NCBI GenBank assembly: GCA_037042915.1
Contig: CM073200.1
Coordinates: forward strand, 2,662,832-2,726,831
DNA length: 64,000 nucleotides
Reading direction: 5' to 3'
From: Auricularia sp. M13
Taxonomy: Eukaryota > Basidiomycota > Agaricomycetes > Auriculariales > Auriculariaceae
Part shown: piece after piece, positions 55,184 to 64,000 of the stretch
Numbering within the stretch: the stretch's first letter is position 1
Layout of the letters: each line of letters begins with the position of its first letter
Notes under the pieces: model-generated
What the model saw: the letters and a program-made list of their open reading frames with translations, nothing else
Database searches by the model: none
Told to the model about the DNA's origin: nothing
Program-made: the position numbers and the translations under genes

Positions 55184-56488
55184 TCACGAGTCCTGAACAG
55201 TGATCGTGCAATGCAGTCCGGCTTCCTCGCAACTGATCGTCCATTGAGCCGTTATTGGGTCGTATATATCGGAAGTTATGGTGCCCGAGTCATCCACAAA
55301 GGTGATGCGCTGAAGGCAGGGCGCAGAGACAGCCCACTTCGCAAATGTATCAGATTCCATGGCAAGGGCATGACCGCGACGTATGTCTTCCTCCATTTCG
55401 CGCACAGTCCGCAGAAACGGCGGCCATTCCGCATCGATCTTGATCTGGGCGACGTAGCTCGAACTCGCCGTCACAATGAGAAGATCTTCCAACGCAGGAG
55501 GGAGTACCCGGAGACGCTCGACAAGGGCCCACGATACGCTGAGGGTCCTCAATCGTTCAAAGTCGAGGAGGCTGCCGATCCGATGCGCCTGGCAGTTGTA
55601 CAGGACAAGCTCCTCCAGTTGACCTCGACACTGAGGGATCATGGTGGAAAACTCGATGAAATCAGGAAGTTTCGTGTGCGCGATACGTAAGACTCTGAGG
55701 GAAGCCGGTGCGTGGTATAGAAATTCAGGTAGGAGATCCACCGCAACCGGACGTCCTAGGAGATTCAGCACACGAAGGCACGGCATCCAAGTGAGCAGGT
55801 GAACCAGGGTAACCGTATCGGTCTGTAGAGTGAGTTCCTCCAAGGCTGGAAACTTGGGTGGGCGAATAACGGTTGGTAGCCGTCGTGTGCTGCGAAAGGT
55901 CGCTCGGTCGCTGATGTAGTCGGGGCTGCGCTGGATTTCGAGCACGCGGATGCGCCGTCTGCATGATGGGCCATCGTTTCCAAACAGGAGATCGTCCGAC
56001 TCGATGTCCGCGACACTAGCGCAAAGCCGACCAATCCGCGAGCAGTACTTGTAGATCAGCAAGAGGGCAGCTTCCCGCGACAGTAACTTTTGCCGTCGAT
56101 AAAAGATTGGTTGGGTAGGATGGGATGTCTGGCGGTATGGCAAAGTAACCGCGCCCACAAGAGCACGTAGCGAATGATCCTGCTTCAATGAACGCGCAAA
56201 CAGCGCACAGGCCACGTAGTCCTGGAGGACAACATCCCTGTACAGCAGCGGACGAGCGATATGCCACCAGGTTCGCGATACAAGACATGCAATCCGATAG
56301 ATTGTGAGAGGGTAGGTGCACGGACAAGGCCTCTTCCAGGACCGACTATCCGCGCGAGCATATTTGAGGATTTCGAGGACAAGTTCGTTGGGCAGGTGAC
56401 TATGGCCATGTCGCGGAATCGTGGGCCGAGGATACTTGACCTGGGATAATTTCCCAAGCGTCATGGACAGCATAGCATCGACTTCCAT
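55184..56488 (-). CDS. F-box/LRR-like protein
   Basis: A single exon, 434 aa from the ATG at 56488 (a further in-frame TTG lies just upstream). An F-box-like motif sits near residues 30-80 (HLPNELVLEILKYARADSRS .. IACLVSRTWWHIARPLLYRDV), then irregular leucine-rich segments (FPALEELTLQTDTVTLVHLL, LRVLNLLGRP, SLRVLRIAHTKLP, LEELVLYNCQAH, LRTLSVSWALVERL). F-box proteins deliver substrates to SCF ubiquitin ligases through Skp1; basidiomycetes have hundreds of fast-evolving members like this one. The substrate is unknown. It is intronless, unlike most neighbours. Confidence 0.88.
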   Translation of the reverse strand: MEVDAMLSMTLGKLSQVKYPRPTIPRHGHSHLPNELVLEILKYARADSRSWKRPCPCTYPLTIYRIACLVSRTWWHIARPLLYRDVVLQDYVACALFARSLKQDHSLRALVGAVTLPYRQTSHPTQPIFYRRQKLLSREAALLLIYKYCSRIGRLCASVADIESDDLLFGNDGPSCRRRIRVLEIQRSPDYISDRATFRSTRRLPTVIRPPKFPALEELTLQTDTVTLVHLLTWMPCLRVLNLLGRPVAVDLLPEFLYHAPASLRVLRIAHTKLPDFIEFSTMIPQCRGQLEELVLYNCQAHRIGSLLDFERLRTLSVSWALVERLRVLPPALEDLLIVTASSSYVAQIKIDAEWPPFLRTVREMEEDIRRGHALAMESDTFAKWAVSAPCLQRITFVDDSGTITSDIYDPITAQWTISCEEAGLHCTITVQDS

Positions 56489-56787
56489 GAGCAATCGTGG
56501 TTCGGGTGGAAGAACGAAAAAGAGTTGCGGAGCTTGCCGATTCGTCTGTCAGCATTATTTTTGAGTGCAGCAAGCAGCCAAGCACTCAAGTTCCCGCGAG
56601 GCAGAGATTTGAAAGTTTCAGTAATGTGTGATTTGTTCATGACTTGTATTCATGACAGTGACATGGATACATCGTAGAGCACTGCTCCGCTCAATACCTT
56701 CCAAATCGTGACAGAAGTATACAAACGAAATGCTCGAAACGGCGAAGCAAAACCCATGGAATGAAGAAAATCCTAAAGTGCAGGTTT

Positions 56788-58865
56788 TCAATCCACGCGC
56801 CTGCGGCCGTAGATGCGGGACGAGCGCTTGCTACTAGTGCAGGCGCCGTTGTCAGTCCAGACGCTGCAGAACTGCATGAGCAACGTCGCTTTAGCAGCAA
56901 GGGCAAGGCGAAAGCTTACCCAGCGGGGCCGTCAGGAAGGTCGTTCTGCGTCCACCATTTGGCAGTCCACAGGTGATTCTCTGAAGAATCACCTGTCAGC
57001 ATGTGCCAGCTTGAGCACCTGAATACGCACTGTAGGTGACCTGTTGTCCGCCGACGTAGGCGACAGAACCGGTCCACGCAGCGACACCAGCGCAGTTACC
57101 ACCGCTGGTCGGAACGGACGACGTTGAGGTCGTCGTCCTAGAAGTAGTGGTGCTGGAGCTGGAGGATGTCGGTGGCGTGGTTGATGTCGATGTCGACGTC
57201 TGTGTGATGGGCGCGCCTCCGCAGGCGGATATCGCCTGCCACTCGCCGGTGTCGGCGATGTTGGAAGTCGGAACACTGCTCGCGAACCAACGCGCCTGCC
57301 AGATGTAGCTAAAGAAAAAAATGTCAGTTCTCCCCGCTGTCAACATTTGCCCGGAACGACGCACTTGTTGTAGGTCACCAGCGATCCGCCAGGGTAGTTG
57401 CCGCCAGTCTGGAAAGCTGGAGCAGTGCAGGCTGGGAAAGTGAAGCCAGTTCCGCCAGCCGCAACAAGCGCATTCTTGATAGCGGTGTCGAAGCGGCCGT
57501 TGTTGTAGGCTTGGCTTGCGTCCCAATACTGTCGCAAGCCGTGAGCGCGGGGTTCTTAAAGTGCAGGTGATGAAATCGTACCATGACACCTCCGAACGAA
57601 GGGAACTTGTTGCGCAGGGTCGTTGCGATATTGGTCAGGGTAGAGGCTGCGACGTAGCCGCTGCCTGCAGCAGAGGCGGACGCTGGTGCACCAACGAAGA
57701 CCTTGACGTTCTTGTTCGGCGAGACGTTCCTTGCCCAGTAGTCCCAAGTGCCGAAGTTGAAGTTGGTCGCTACAAACCGTAAGCAATCGTTCACACGAGC
57801 ATTCATTATCCGCTCACTGTTGTACGTTGGAAGACCGCAGTTGTTGTTCTATCGCGGCCGTTAGCAAGCGGTGCCAGCGGCGGGTGACGTGGGAACGCCG
57901 CTGACTCACATAGAACTGGACGTAGATAGCGTCGAACGACGCTCCGTTGAGCATATCCTTCATGTTACCTACAGCCCATGCTCAGCATCAGCCGGCGCTT
58001 AGAAAAAATAGACTCACCGTCGGGATAAGGGCACTGCGGGGCTCCGGTGATGTAGTACTTCTTCGATGCGCCGTTGAAGTATGTGCGAAGGCGGTTGATG
58101 AACGCAATGAAGGTCGCGCTTCCGCCGCCTTCGATATCGAGGTCAACGCCGTCCAAGACGGCGTTGCCGAACGGACGCGTCGAACTGGAGCCACCCAGGA
58201 AGACATTCCAGACCGTGTCGGCGAATTGCTCCGCCTGCGCATTGGTCGGGAACGTGACCGCGCCGCTTTCGCCGCCTAAACTGATCGTGAGCGCCTTTCC
58301 CTTCGCCTGGCAGGCCTCTGAATGTGCAACATCGGTCAGAAAATTCTTTGGCGAACTGAACTCTTGTTACTGACTGATCTGCTCCTGCAGGAGTGGTCCA
58401 CAATTCAGCAGCTGCGTGCCCGGGAAGAATTCTGCAACATCCGGGTTGCACGTCTGCGATATGCTGCTCAGTACAGTCGAATGCAAAGATAAGAGCCGAT
58501 GCTCACGTTTGCCAAATTGATCGCTGGCAGCCCACCGGTCGAGAACGCGACGGTCAGGAAAGAAATCGGGAAGAGATCCATCGTATTCAAGTTGCAATAG
58601 AAGTCCACCGATTTCTGCAGCGACGATGAGCGAACGAAAGAGTGAATGGGAATCGACCTGCCTGCCAGTTGCCCGCGTCGTTCGGGTTCCGGGCACCATA
58701 CCTAAGCCAGGTCGTTAGACTCTTGACGACGCTGTGGACGAAGGCGCGTTCGACGTACGAATTCTGTCCCCAGTAGGCGACCACATTGTCGAACCTGCTA
58801 TTGTCGTATGCGCGAGCCGCAAGCGGCAGGGCAAGCAGGGCGGCGGCAGTGGGCAGCAGGACCAT
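56788..58865 (-). CDS. Class III chitinase (GH18) with C-terminal chitin-binding module
   Basis: Twelve exons (58759-58865, 58662-58701, 58507-58614, 58375-58453, 58018-58317, 57910-57968, 57818-57848, 57582-57769, 57365-57528, 57031-57308, 56920-56980, 56788-56863) give 496 aa. A signal peptide (VLLPTAAALLALPLAARA) is followed by VVAYWGQNSYG, ALTISLGGES, the catalytic signature DGVDLDIE (Glu about residue 174), YITGAPQCPYPDG and FDAIYVQFYNNNCG. A Ser/Thr linker leads to a CBM5/12-like tail (WTGSVAYVGGQQVTY .. HLWTAKWWTQNDLP .. VWTDNGACTSS). It hydrolyses chitin outside the cell or in the wall. Intron 58615-58661 needs a GC donor (CAG|GCAGGT); the nearby GTCGAT alternative breaks the frame. 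A TATATAAG box lies 57 bp upstream. Confidence 0.94.
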
Positions 58866-59895
58866 GCTTTCAGCTTCTGGCAGAGGCTGGAGGCAAGGTG
58901 ACCCGAATCGCCCATGGCAACCTTATATACGGAGGATGCTTCGGTGCGCACGCATGGTCGACCGGGCAAGGAGGCCTGATCTGCAGACTCGGCAGAAGGA
59001 GGCGGTCAAGGGGTCGGAGCGCGCGTGTGCGCTGGTCAGCGCGCGGACGCCAGCGCAGCCTGATAGCGACGCGCCGCATGCGCCACATTTGGCCTACTCG
59101 GCGTTGTTGGTCCCGTGACGCCCGGTTCGAACCTCGAGACCTTTGTTGCATGGCTGGGAAGAAGCCCTGATAGCATATCGCCCCTCGTGGTCGTTCCGTC
59201 TCAGCCCGCGACAACGGACAATCCAGGACCAAATCAACGTGGCCTGTCCATGTGGACGAGGCCAGCTGAAGTCATACACCGCCAGGGCAGCCAGAAGCAG
59301 TATTCCAACGCGATATCATTCGCGCAACCACCAGTGCCCACTGCCCATATAAGCTGTCAATAAGAGTCAAGAGCAAGACGCAACCGTCACAAAGTCAGAG
59401 CTGAAAGGAGATTGGCGTGGCTGAATGTGGGGGAAGACAAGTGCCGTTAGGCTCCGCTGGATTGCTTCGTGACTTCTTGTCCATGCGGTGAAGTTACCAG
59501 CATGATCCTCGTGAGAGGCCCGAGCTGATGATCACTGGCGAATCCCGCATGCAAAGAGTCAAGCTGACTTTGTAGACCCTCAGTAGCGGAGACGACTTAC
59601 TCGAGACAGCGGCATCGACATTCATTTGGATATCGTCAAACTCATGGAAAACTTCAGGGAACTCGCGGATACATTGTGAAATTGTCGGTTGCGGCCATGC
59701 CGGATGTGTACCAACGTGTGCCTATGCAGGGTGCATTGATGGATGACGGCGTCGACAAGGGTCGTCCTCCACGAACACTTGCGTCACGAGTAACTGCGCG
59801 GATGGAGCAAGGCCAGCGATGCATGTGCTTGAAATGGGGTAAATTTGCTCACATATCGAGGTGGCCTATAAGGCGCGTCAAGAAATTATAAAAAA
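58866..59895. other. Intergenic region
   Basis: It lies between the chitinase start codon and the lipase stop codon (tandem, minus). Apart from the chitinase TATA box I see no supported feature. Confidence 0.5.
58922..58929 (-). promoter_or_regulatory. TATA box of the chitinase gene
   Basis: TATATAAG on the minus strand, 57 bp upstream of the start codon at 58865. Confidence 0.5.
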
Positions 59896-60851
59896 TCAAG
59901 CATTCATGGAGCAGAAGCCGAGACCAATGCTATTGTACGGCCCTATAGCATATGTCATTAAACATTGAGCAATCGGACCTGCGAAGGGCATACCGAAGTG
60001 CTTGATGAAGTCTGCCTTGAAGATATTCCTGGTCTGCGCGATGGAGCAGCCCTCGGCCTCGTTGTCCTGGCCGGGGCAACGATTCCACACGCCGTCGTCG
60101 GTGATGTGGATCTCGCCTTTGATGTGCTTATAGCCCAGGAAGCGGCCAGGCATGATCGCGACGAGGTCGTTGCGGTTCTGCACGAACGAGACATCTGGGA
60201 TCGTCGCGTCGACCCAATCGGCGAACGCCTCGTTACCGACGCGCGAGAGGCCGAAGAGCACAGTCTTGAACGTCAGCCCGCGGTCCGCCAGGGTGCTCGC
60301 GACGGACATCGACTCGAGCAGCGCGAGACCTGCGCCGAGCGAATGACCGGCGAAGGTGACGCGCGTTGTCTTGTGTTGCTGCAGTGTATCCAGGATCGCG
60401 GTCAGGACGGCGTCCGCAGTCCTATTACAAGGTTATGAGACTTTGTCGTCGACTGCAAGATAAATACGTACTTGACATGCTGTTGGATGAAACCCTTGTG
60501 TGCCCGCGCTTCGGGAGGCACGCCAGGATACAGCTTATCCGGAAGAGGGTATATAAGTAGCTTCGTGTCGGTAAGGATCGGCTCGCTGGACGGGGAAAAA
60601 TGAGCTCGAGCAATTAAGCGTTGGTTTCCTCATACAAATGTGTCAAATCGGTACCCTGGTGCGTGGAGATGACGGAATTCAAGGCAACGTCGTAACCAAC
60701 GTACCCTTAGCAGACGTTAAGTGACCTTGAAGAAACGCACGAGTACGGGGCCTGGTGGCTCACAGTTCTGCACGTTGGCGCCGTTACCACCGGCAGCAGT
60801 GACATGGAAGTTGGCGGCATTTGCGTCACAGTTGGCACCGCAAGACCATGC
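59896..60851 (-). CDS. Secreted lipase, class 3, 5' end not resolved
   Basis: Five exons (60764-60851, 60636-60705, 60472-60585, 59994-60421, 59896-59942) join in phase to 248 codons. They cover AWSCGANCDAN, WYVGYDVALNSVISTHQGTD, the lid region, the nucleophile elbow FAGHSLGAGLALLESM, Asp in QNRNDLVAIMPGRFLGY, and the catalytic His in EIHI or the terminal HFGPY. Class 3 lipases of this length usually have about 40-50 further N-terminal residues with a signal peptide. Upstream I find no convincing exon but a 55-bp tandem duplication that copies the acceptor and the start of the first recognised exon. The gene may have an unseen short first exon or a damaged 5' end. It would cleave acylglycerols outside the cell. 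Confidence 0.8.
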
Positions 60852-60958
60852 CTGCAAATCGAACGAAGGGCAGTAGGTGGCCGCCGAGTAAAACAAAAGA
60901 CCATGCCGTCAAATCGGGACGAAGGGCTCGTTGGTCGCCTGAGCCGAGGAAAACAAAT
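60845..60958. repeat. Imperfect tandem duplication at the lipase 5' end
   Basis: 60845-60899 and 60900-60958 are two units of one sequence, starting accatgcc and running through cgaagggc and aaaacaaa. The unit spans the 3' end of an intron (atttgcag) and the first codons (A-W-S) of the following exon. In the outer copy the acceptor ttgcag has become ttgacg. Confidence 0.75.
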
Positions 60959-61672
60959 AAGGCAGTCGAAAAAAGAGTCAACCTCCATTGGAGGCGATTA
61001 GAAAGGTAAAGCTGAGCAAAGAGCCCTGCGCGCCGGAAGGTGGTAGAACCAGAAAGGATGGCAGACATCCGCGAGTCCTGCTCCCCTTAAAAGTTCTTTG
61101 GACGAGCAGCACACCCATCGGTACTGAGAGTTGTAAGCACCGGACTGCGGAGGCGACCAAGAAATTCATTGCGCCAAGACGAGCTTGGTGTTCGTCTGAA
61201 GACTGACTATACCATCGCAATTTGGCGTTCGGGCGTCGATGCATTCGTGCATGCATGACCAAAGGATGAATGCAACGCGTTTTTTTCCAGCAGCAGGAAG
61301 GTGTTTGGCTGTGGGACTGTGGAAAGGACAGGGTGTGCCAGTCGCGAGTGAGGAAGACCACATCGAAAAATCAGTATCAACAGCACAAATCACGTTCAAA
61401 AGGCACACAATCATCATAATGAACATGCCACTCGATTGACACAGGAACTGAGCTAGGATTTTTCCAAATGAATGAGCAACTGCTGGGCAACCGTACAAGA
61501 CCATGGAGTGTGACAAGTGGGAATATCCGGGCACAACGTTAAGAATGATCATGGCTCGGACGAACGACCGAATGAAATTGATACAAGATGACTATGCACT
61601 ATACGAAGTTCGAAAACTATGATACAACCGTGCCAATGTATGCGGGGGCATTCGTAGTGGCCAAAATTCGAA
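60852..61672. other. Region upstream of the lipase exons
   Basis: It holds the outer unit of the tandem duplication and possible but unproven 5' lipase sequence (the minus frame with ATG near 61160 begins MNFLVASAVRC). No independent gene is supported up to the P450 stop codon. Confidence 0.45.
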
Positions 61673-63192
61673 TTAGATCTTCCGCTCTGAAATTCTTGCT
61701 TCTCCATCCTGGAGCATCTCAACCTCACACCTCCAGACTACTTGCGCCGCGTAGCTGAGCACCTCGTTGCTGGCGAAATACCTGCCAGAGCAAAGCGAGA
61801 CTCCTCCGCCGAACGCGCGCACTTGCTTAGCATCTGCACCTCCGCCAGGTAAGAAGCGGTCGGGGCGGAAGCGCGCCGGTTCTTCTCCAAACACCTCGCT
61901 CTGGTGGTGCGCAAAGGCAGGAAGAATAACGTGCCTGCCCGCCTTAAGCGTGTAGCCGGAGACGACGGTGTCTTCGACCACGCGGCGGTTCGAAGCAGCC
62001 GGTGAATATAGCCGCAGCGTCTCGTCGAAGCACGCGCGGAGGAGCGGACACTTGGTCTGCAAGGCCGTGACCTGCTCCAGCGTCGTGATGTACGGCTGAC
62101 CTGCGAACACGGGCTCGAGTTCGGCACGAACGCGTTCGAGCAACTTCCGGTCGCCGAAGAGGTGCCAAAGGAGAGCAGACGAGTTCGGGATCGAGTTTGT
62201 CTGGAGCGCGGCGTACGCTGAGTAGGTGTACCGGGCACGGTCAAGAAGCTGCATCCCTTTCGCGCGCATCTGGTCTTCGCGGTCCCATATCATCGGCGCC
62301 CCATCCTTCCTATTCGAGTCGTCCGCAAGATAGGCAGCGAATGCAGCCATGACGCGGTCGCGCGCGGCGTACTGCTTCTTGGCCAGGAAACGCGGGATGC
62401 GGTTGACGAAGTAGAAAAAGCCGCGCTCGACGGCCCAGACGTCGGCGAGAAAATCAGGGTAGTTGCGGAGGATGAAGGGCCCCATGACCGCGTTGGTACT
62501 GGCGGCACCGAGTCGAGCCCTTGACCACGCGCGGAGATTTGTCTCCACGGTCGCACCACCAGCCTTGCTGAACCAGTCTTCGAGCTCCAGACGAACATAT
62601 GTAAGAAATTTGAGCGTGAGCATGTCGAGTTGAGGGCCTTCCTTCAAGGAGTCGCGATAGAATGCGTGCGCATTCTGGAAGAGACTTTCGCCTTCGTCGG
62701 TCGAGGAAAGCTTGTCCATGCCATCCTTCGAGATTCCCCACGCATGGGCGACGAGAGTTTCAACCAGAGGAAGGAATGCGAGCGCCTTAGACTTGCGGTA
62801 GATAATGTTCGCGTCTTTGGGGCTGGTGAAGATCTAATGAAGCTCAGTAATGTCTCAGGCGGGTCGTAGGGTCTGAGCTCACGTAGACACGCTTCCCAAA
62901 CATCATGAGCGAATATGGCTGGAGTCCTGGAAACTGTTTCCTGTTTAGAGGGGCGGTGTCAGCGCCAAATGATACCTTGGGTGGATAAATCGGGAAGCAC
63001 GCACGCGCCCTGTCTAATCATCTTTTGCGCACTTTTGCCGAACGAGAGCGCGTGCCCGACGAATGGGACGGTGTAAGGCAGCATCGGAGGCTCGTTGGAC
63101 CATTTGGACTGGTTTTTCTGCCACACACGATCGGCCGCGACGACGGCGACGACGGCGGCAGCAACAGCGAGGGCCCAGGAGTTGAAGGACAT
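61673..63192 (-). CDS. Cytochrome P450 resembling the CYP7/CYP8 branch
   Basis: Three exons (63005-63192, 62883-62940, 61673-62833) give 468 aa. A hydrophobic N-terminus (WALAVAAAVVAVVAA) is followed by PYTVPFVGHALSFGKSA, SLMMFGKRVYIFTSPKDANI, an I-helix region AALQTNSIPNSSALLWHLF lacking the usual A-G-x-D/E-T, K-helix DETLRLYS, FRPDRFLP and the heme loop FGGGVSLCSGRYFA with the ligand Cys. The missing acid-alcohol pair and the SLCSGR loop recall sterol 7-alpha-hydroxylase and prostacyclin synthase relatives (CYP7/CYP8), so it may be an isomerase-type or sterol/oxylipin enzyme; this is inference. It is ER-anchored. Only two introns (64 and 49 bp), far fewer than the P450 at 19.4 kb. Confidence 0.92.
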
Positions 63193-63596
63193 GAAGTCAA
63201 GAGCCACGAGCAGTGAGACACATGGGCAAGCAGCTATTTGTGGTGCGAGCTAGGACCAGCGTCTTGTTGCCCGCATTTGGCGCGGTGCAAGACATGGCGA
63301 AGACCACGAACCAACACCGGCTTTATACCGACCGCGGCACCGCGACACGCAGCCAACAGCGCTTCTCACAGAGCTTCTCAGCAGCTTCCCGGCCCCACTC
63401 GCCCCGAATCTCACAAGAAATGAACTATTCATGTGCAGTGGAAGGGCACCCTATCGGTGTTGTGTCGATATGAATCAGGTATGAATGAAACCACGGAAAG
63501 GCTTGGCAGCACTTCGGTTGTACTTAACAGCGCAGGGTGACCATAACTGTCTTAATAAATCACCATATAATTGTAATACACAAAGCATTTGCAACT
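63193..63596. other. Intergenic region upstream of the P450
   Basis: It contains a TATAAA-like site on the minus strand at 63322-63327, about 130 bp upstream of the P450 start. No other feature is seen before the tRNA. Confidence 0.45.
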
Positions 63597-63668
63597 GGCC
63601 GCCTGGCGAAATGGCATCGCGTCTGACTACGAATCAGGAGATTGCAGGTTCGACCCCTGCGGTGGTCA
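63597..63668 (+). tRNA. tRNA-Arg(ACG)
   Basis: 72 nt with full cloverleaf: acceptor GGCCGCC pairs with GGTGGTC (two G-U pairs), discriminator A, anticodon loop CTACGAA flanked by CTGA/TCAG giving anticodon ACG (read as ICG), and T arm GCAGG-TTCGACC-CCTGC. The A box (TGGCGAAATGG) and B box (GGTTCGACCCC) of an internal Pol III promoter are present, and T runs follow within 15 bp. No intron. Confidence 0.95.
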
Positions 63669-64000
63669 ATAGCTTTTGCTTTTATCCCTCTGATCCTGAT
63701 TATTAATTTCGCCTTTTTTCTTCACCACCGCCTTCACATGGTTAAATATATTCGATTGCACAGTCCTGTATCTCGGCGATGCAGGCAGCCGGGATGGTGG
63801 GAGGATATTGCGATAAAGACCAAAACACCATCGCGCCGCCATCCGCGCGGCAAGCCACTACCCGTTCATCCGAAGGACGCGCGATTAGGGGACTGCAGGC
63901 CCGGTTATAACACAACGAGATAAGCACTCTCCTTGCATAACCCGCACTCGTCCTCCCCTACTCCCTATCGATATGACCGTGTTGACATTCGGCATATTCT
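63669..64000. other. 3' flank of the tRNA to the window end
   Basis: It begins with T-rich Pol III terminator-like sequence (tttt runs at about 63673-63682). The remaining 300 bp show no supported gene. Confidence 0.5.

Noticed and set aside
1-64000. Old virus copies or LTR-type elements
   Set aside because: I found no reverse transcriptase, integrase, capsid or polymerase motif and no long terminal repeats in the intergenic regions; only small non-coding repeats.

Overview
The window is nuclear DNA of a filamentous basidiomycete, most likely an Agaricomycete. Nearly every protein gene is cut by many introns of about 45-65 bp with GTRNGT-type donors (GTGCGT is very common) and compact YAG acceptors. 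The gene content also fits: a GH5 endoglucanase with CBM1, a class III GH18 chitinase with a C-terminal chitin-binding module, fungal P450s, a Nis1-like secreted protein, an S10 carboxypeptidase and a class 3 lipase. Most gene models here were rebuilt by hand by joining exons whose phases agree, so the spans below are larger than any single open frame.

Layout. 0-8 kb: C-terminal part of a ClpB/Hsp104-type disaggregase (+), then a repeat-bearing gap, then an 11-exon IBtk-like gene (-, ankyrin-RCC1-BTB-BTB). 8-19 kb: a mitochondrial-looking non-canonical poly(A) polymerase-like protein (-), an unknown tail-anchored protein (+), a BCS1-type AAA ATPase (-), an NmrA-like protein (-), a 211-bp fold-back repeat and an unknown coiled-coil membrane protein (-). 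19-28 kb: a 13-exon P450 (-), a zf-C6H2/GNAT/MYND protein (+), a Nop8-like ribosome biogenesis factor (+), a P-loop NTPase (+) and a broken copy of the Nop8 3' end. 28-37 kb: an ADIP-type coiled-coil protein (-) head to head with an amidohydrolase (+), a second zf-C6H2/GNAT/MYND gene (-) and a BTB protein (-). 37-50 kb: a two-RRM protein (+), a Nis1-like secreted protein (-), a secreted periplasmic-binding-protein-like protein (-), an S10 carboxypeptidase (-) and an intronless M20 amidohydrolase (-). 50-64 kb: the GH5 endoglucanase (+), a repeat-rich gap, a second NmrA-like gene (+), an intronless F-box/LRR protein (-), the chitinase (-), a 5'-incomplete lipase (-), a CYP7/CYP8-like P450 (-) and a tRNA-Arg(ACG) (+).

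How the genes relate. There is no backbone synthase, so the two P450s and two NmrA-like proteins do not form a recognisable biosynthetic cluster. The right third is rich in secreted enzymes acting on polysaccharide, chitin, peptide and lipid, interleaved with housekeeping genes. Two gene families have two members each inside the window (NmrA-like; zf-C6H2/GNAT/MYND). In both pairs the intron positions are conserved and one intron has a GC donor in one copy and GT in the other. The most notable items are the zf-C6H2/GNAT/MYND fusion family, the broken Nop8 copy, a one-base deficit in the CBM1 exon of the GH5 gene, a 7-nt microexon in the carboxypeptidase, the fold-back repeat and a tandem duplication at the broken 5' end of the lipase. 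I saw no CRISPR array and no recognisable retroviral, LTR or capsid-bearing element.
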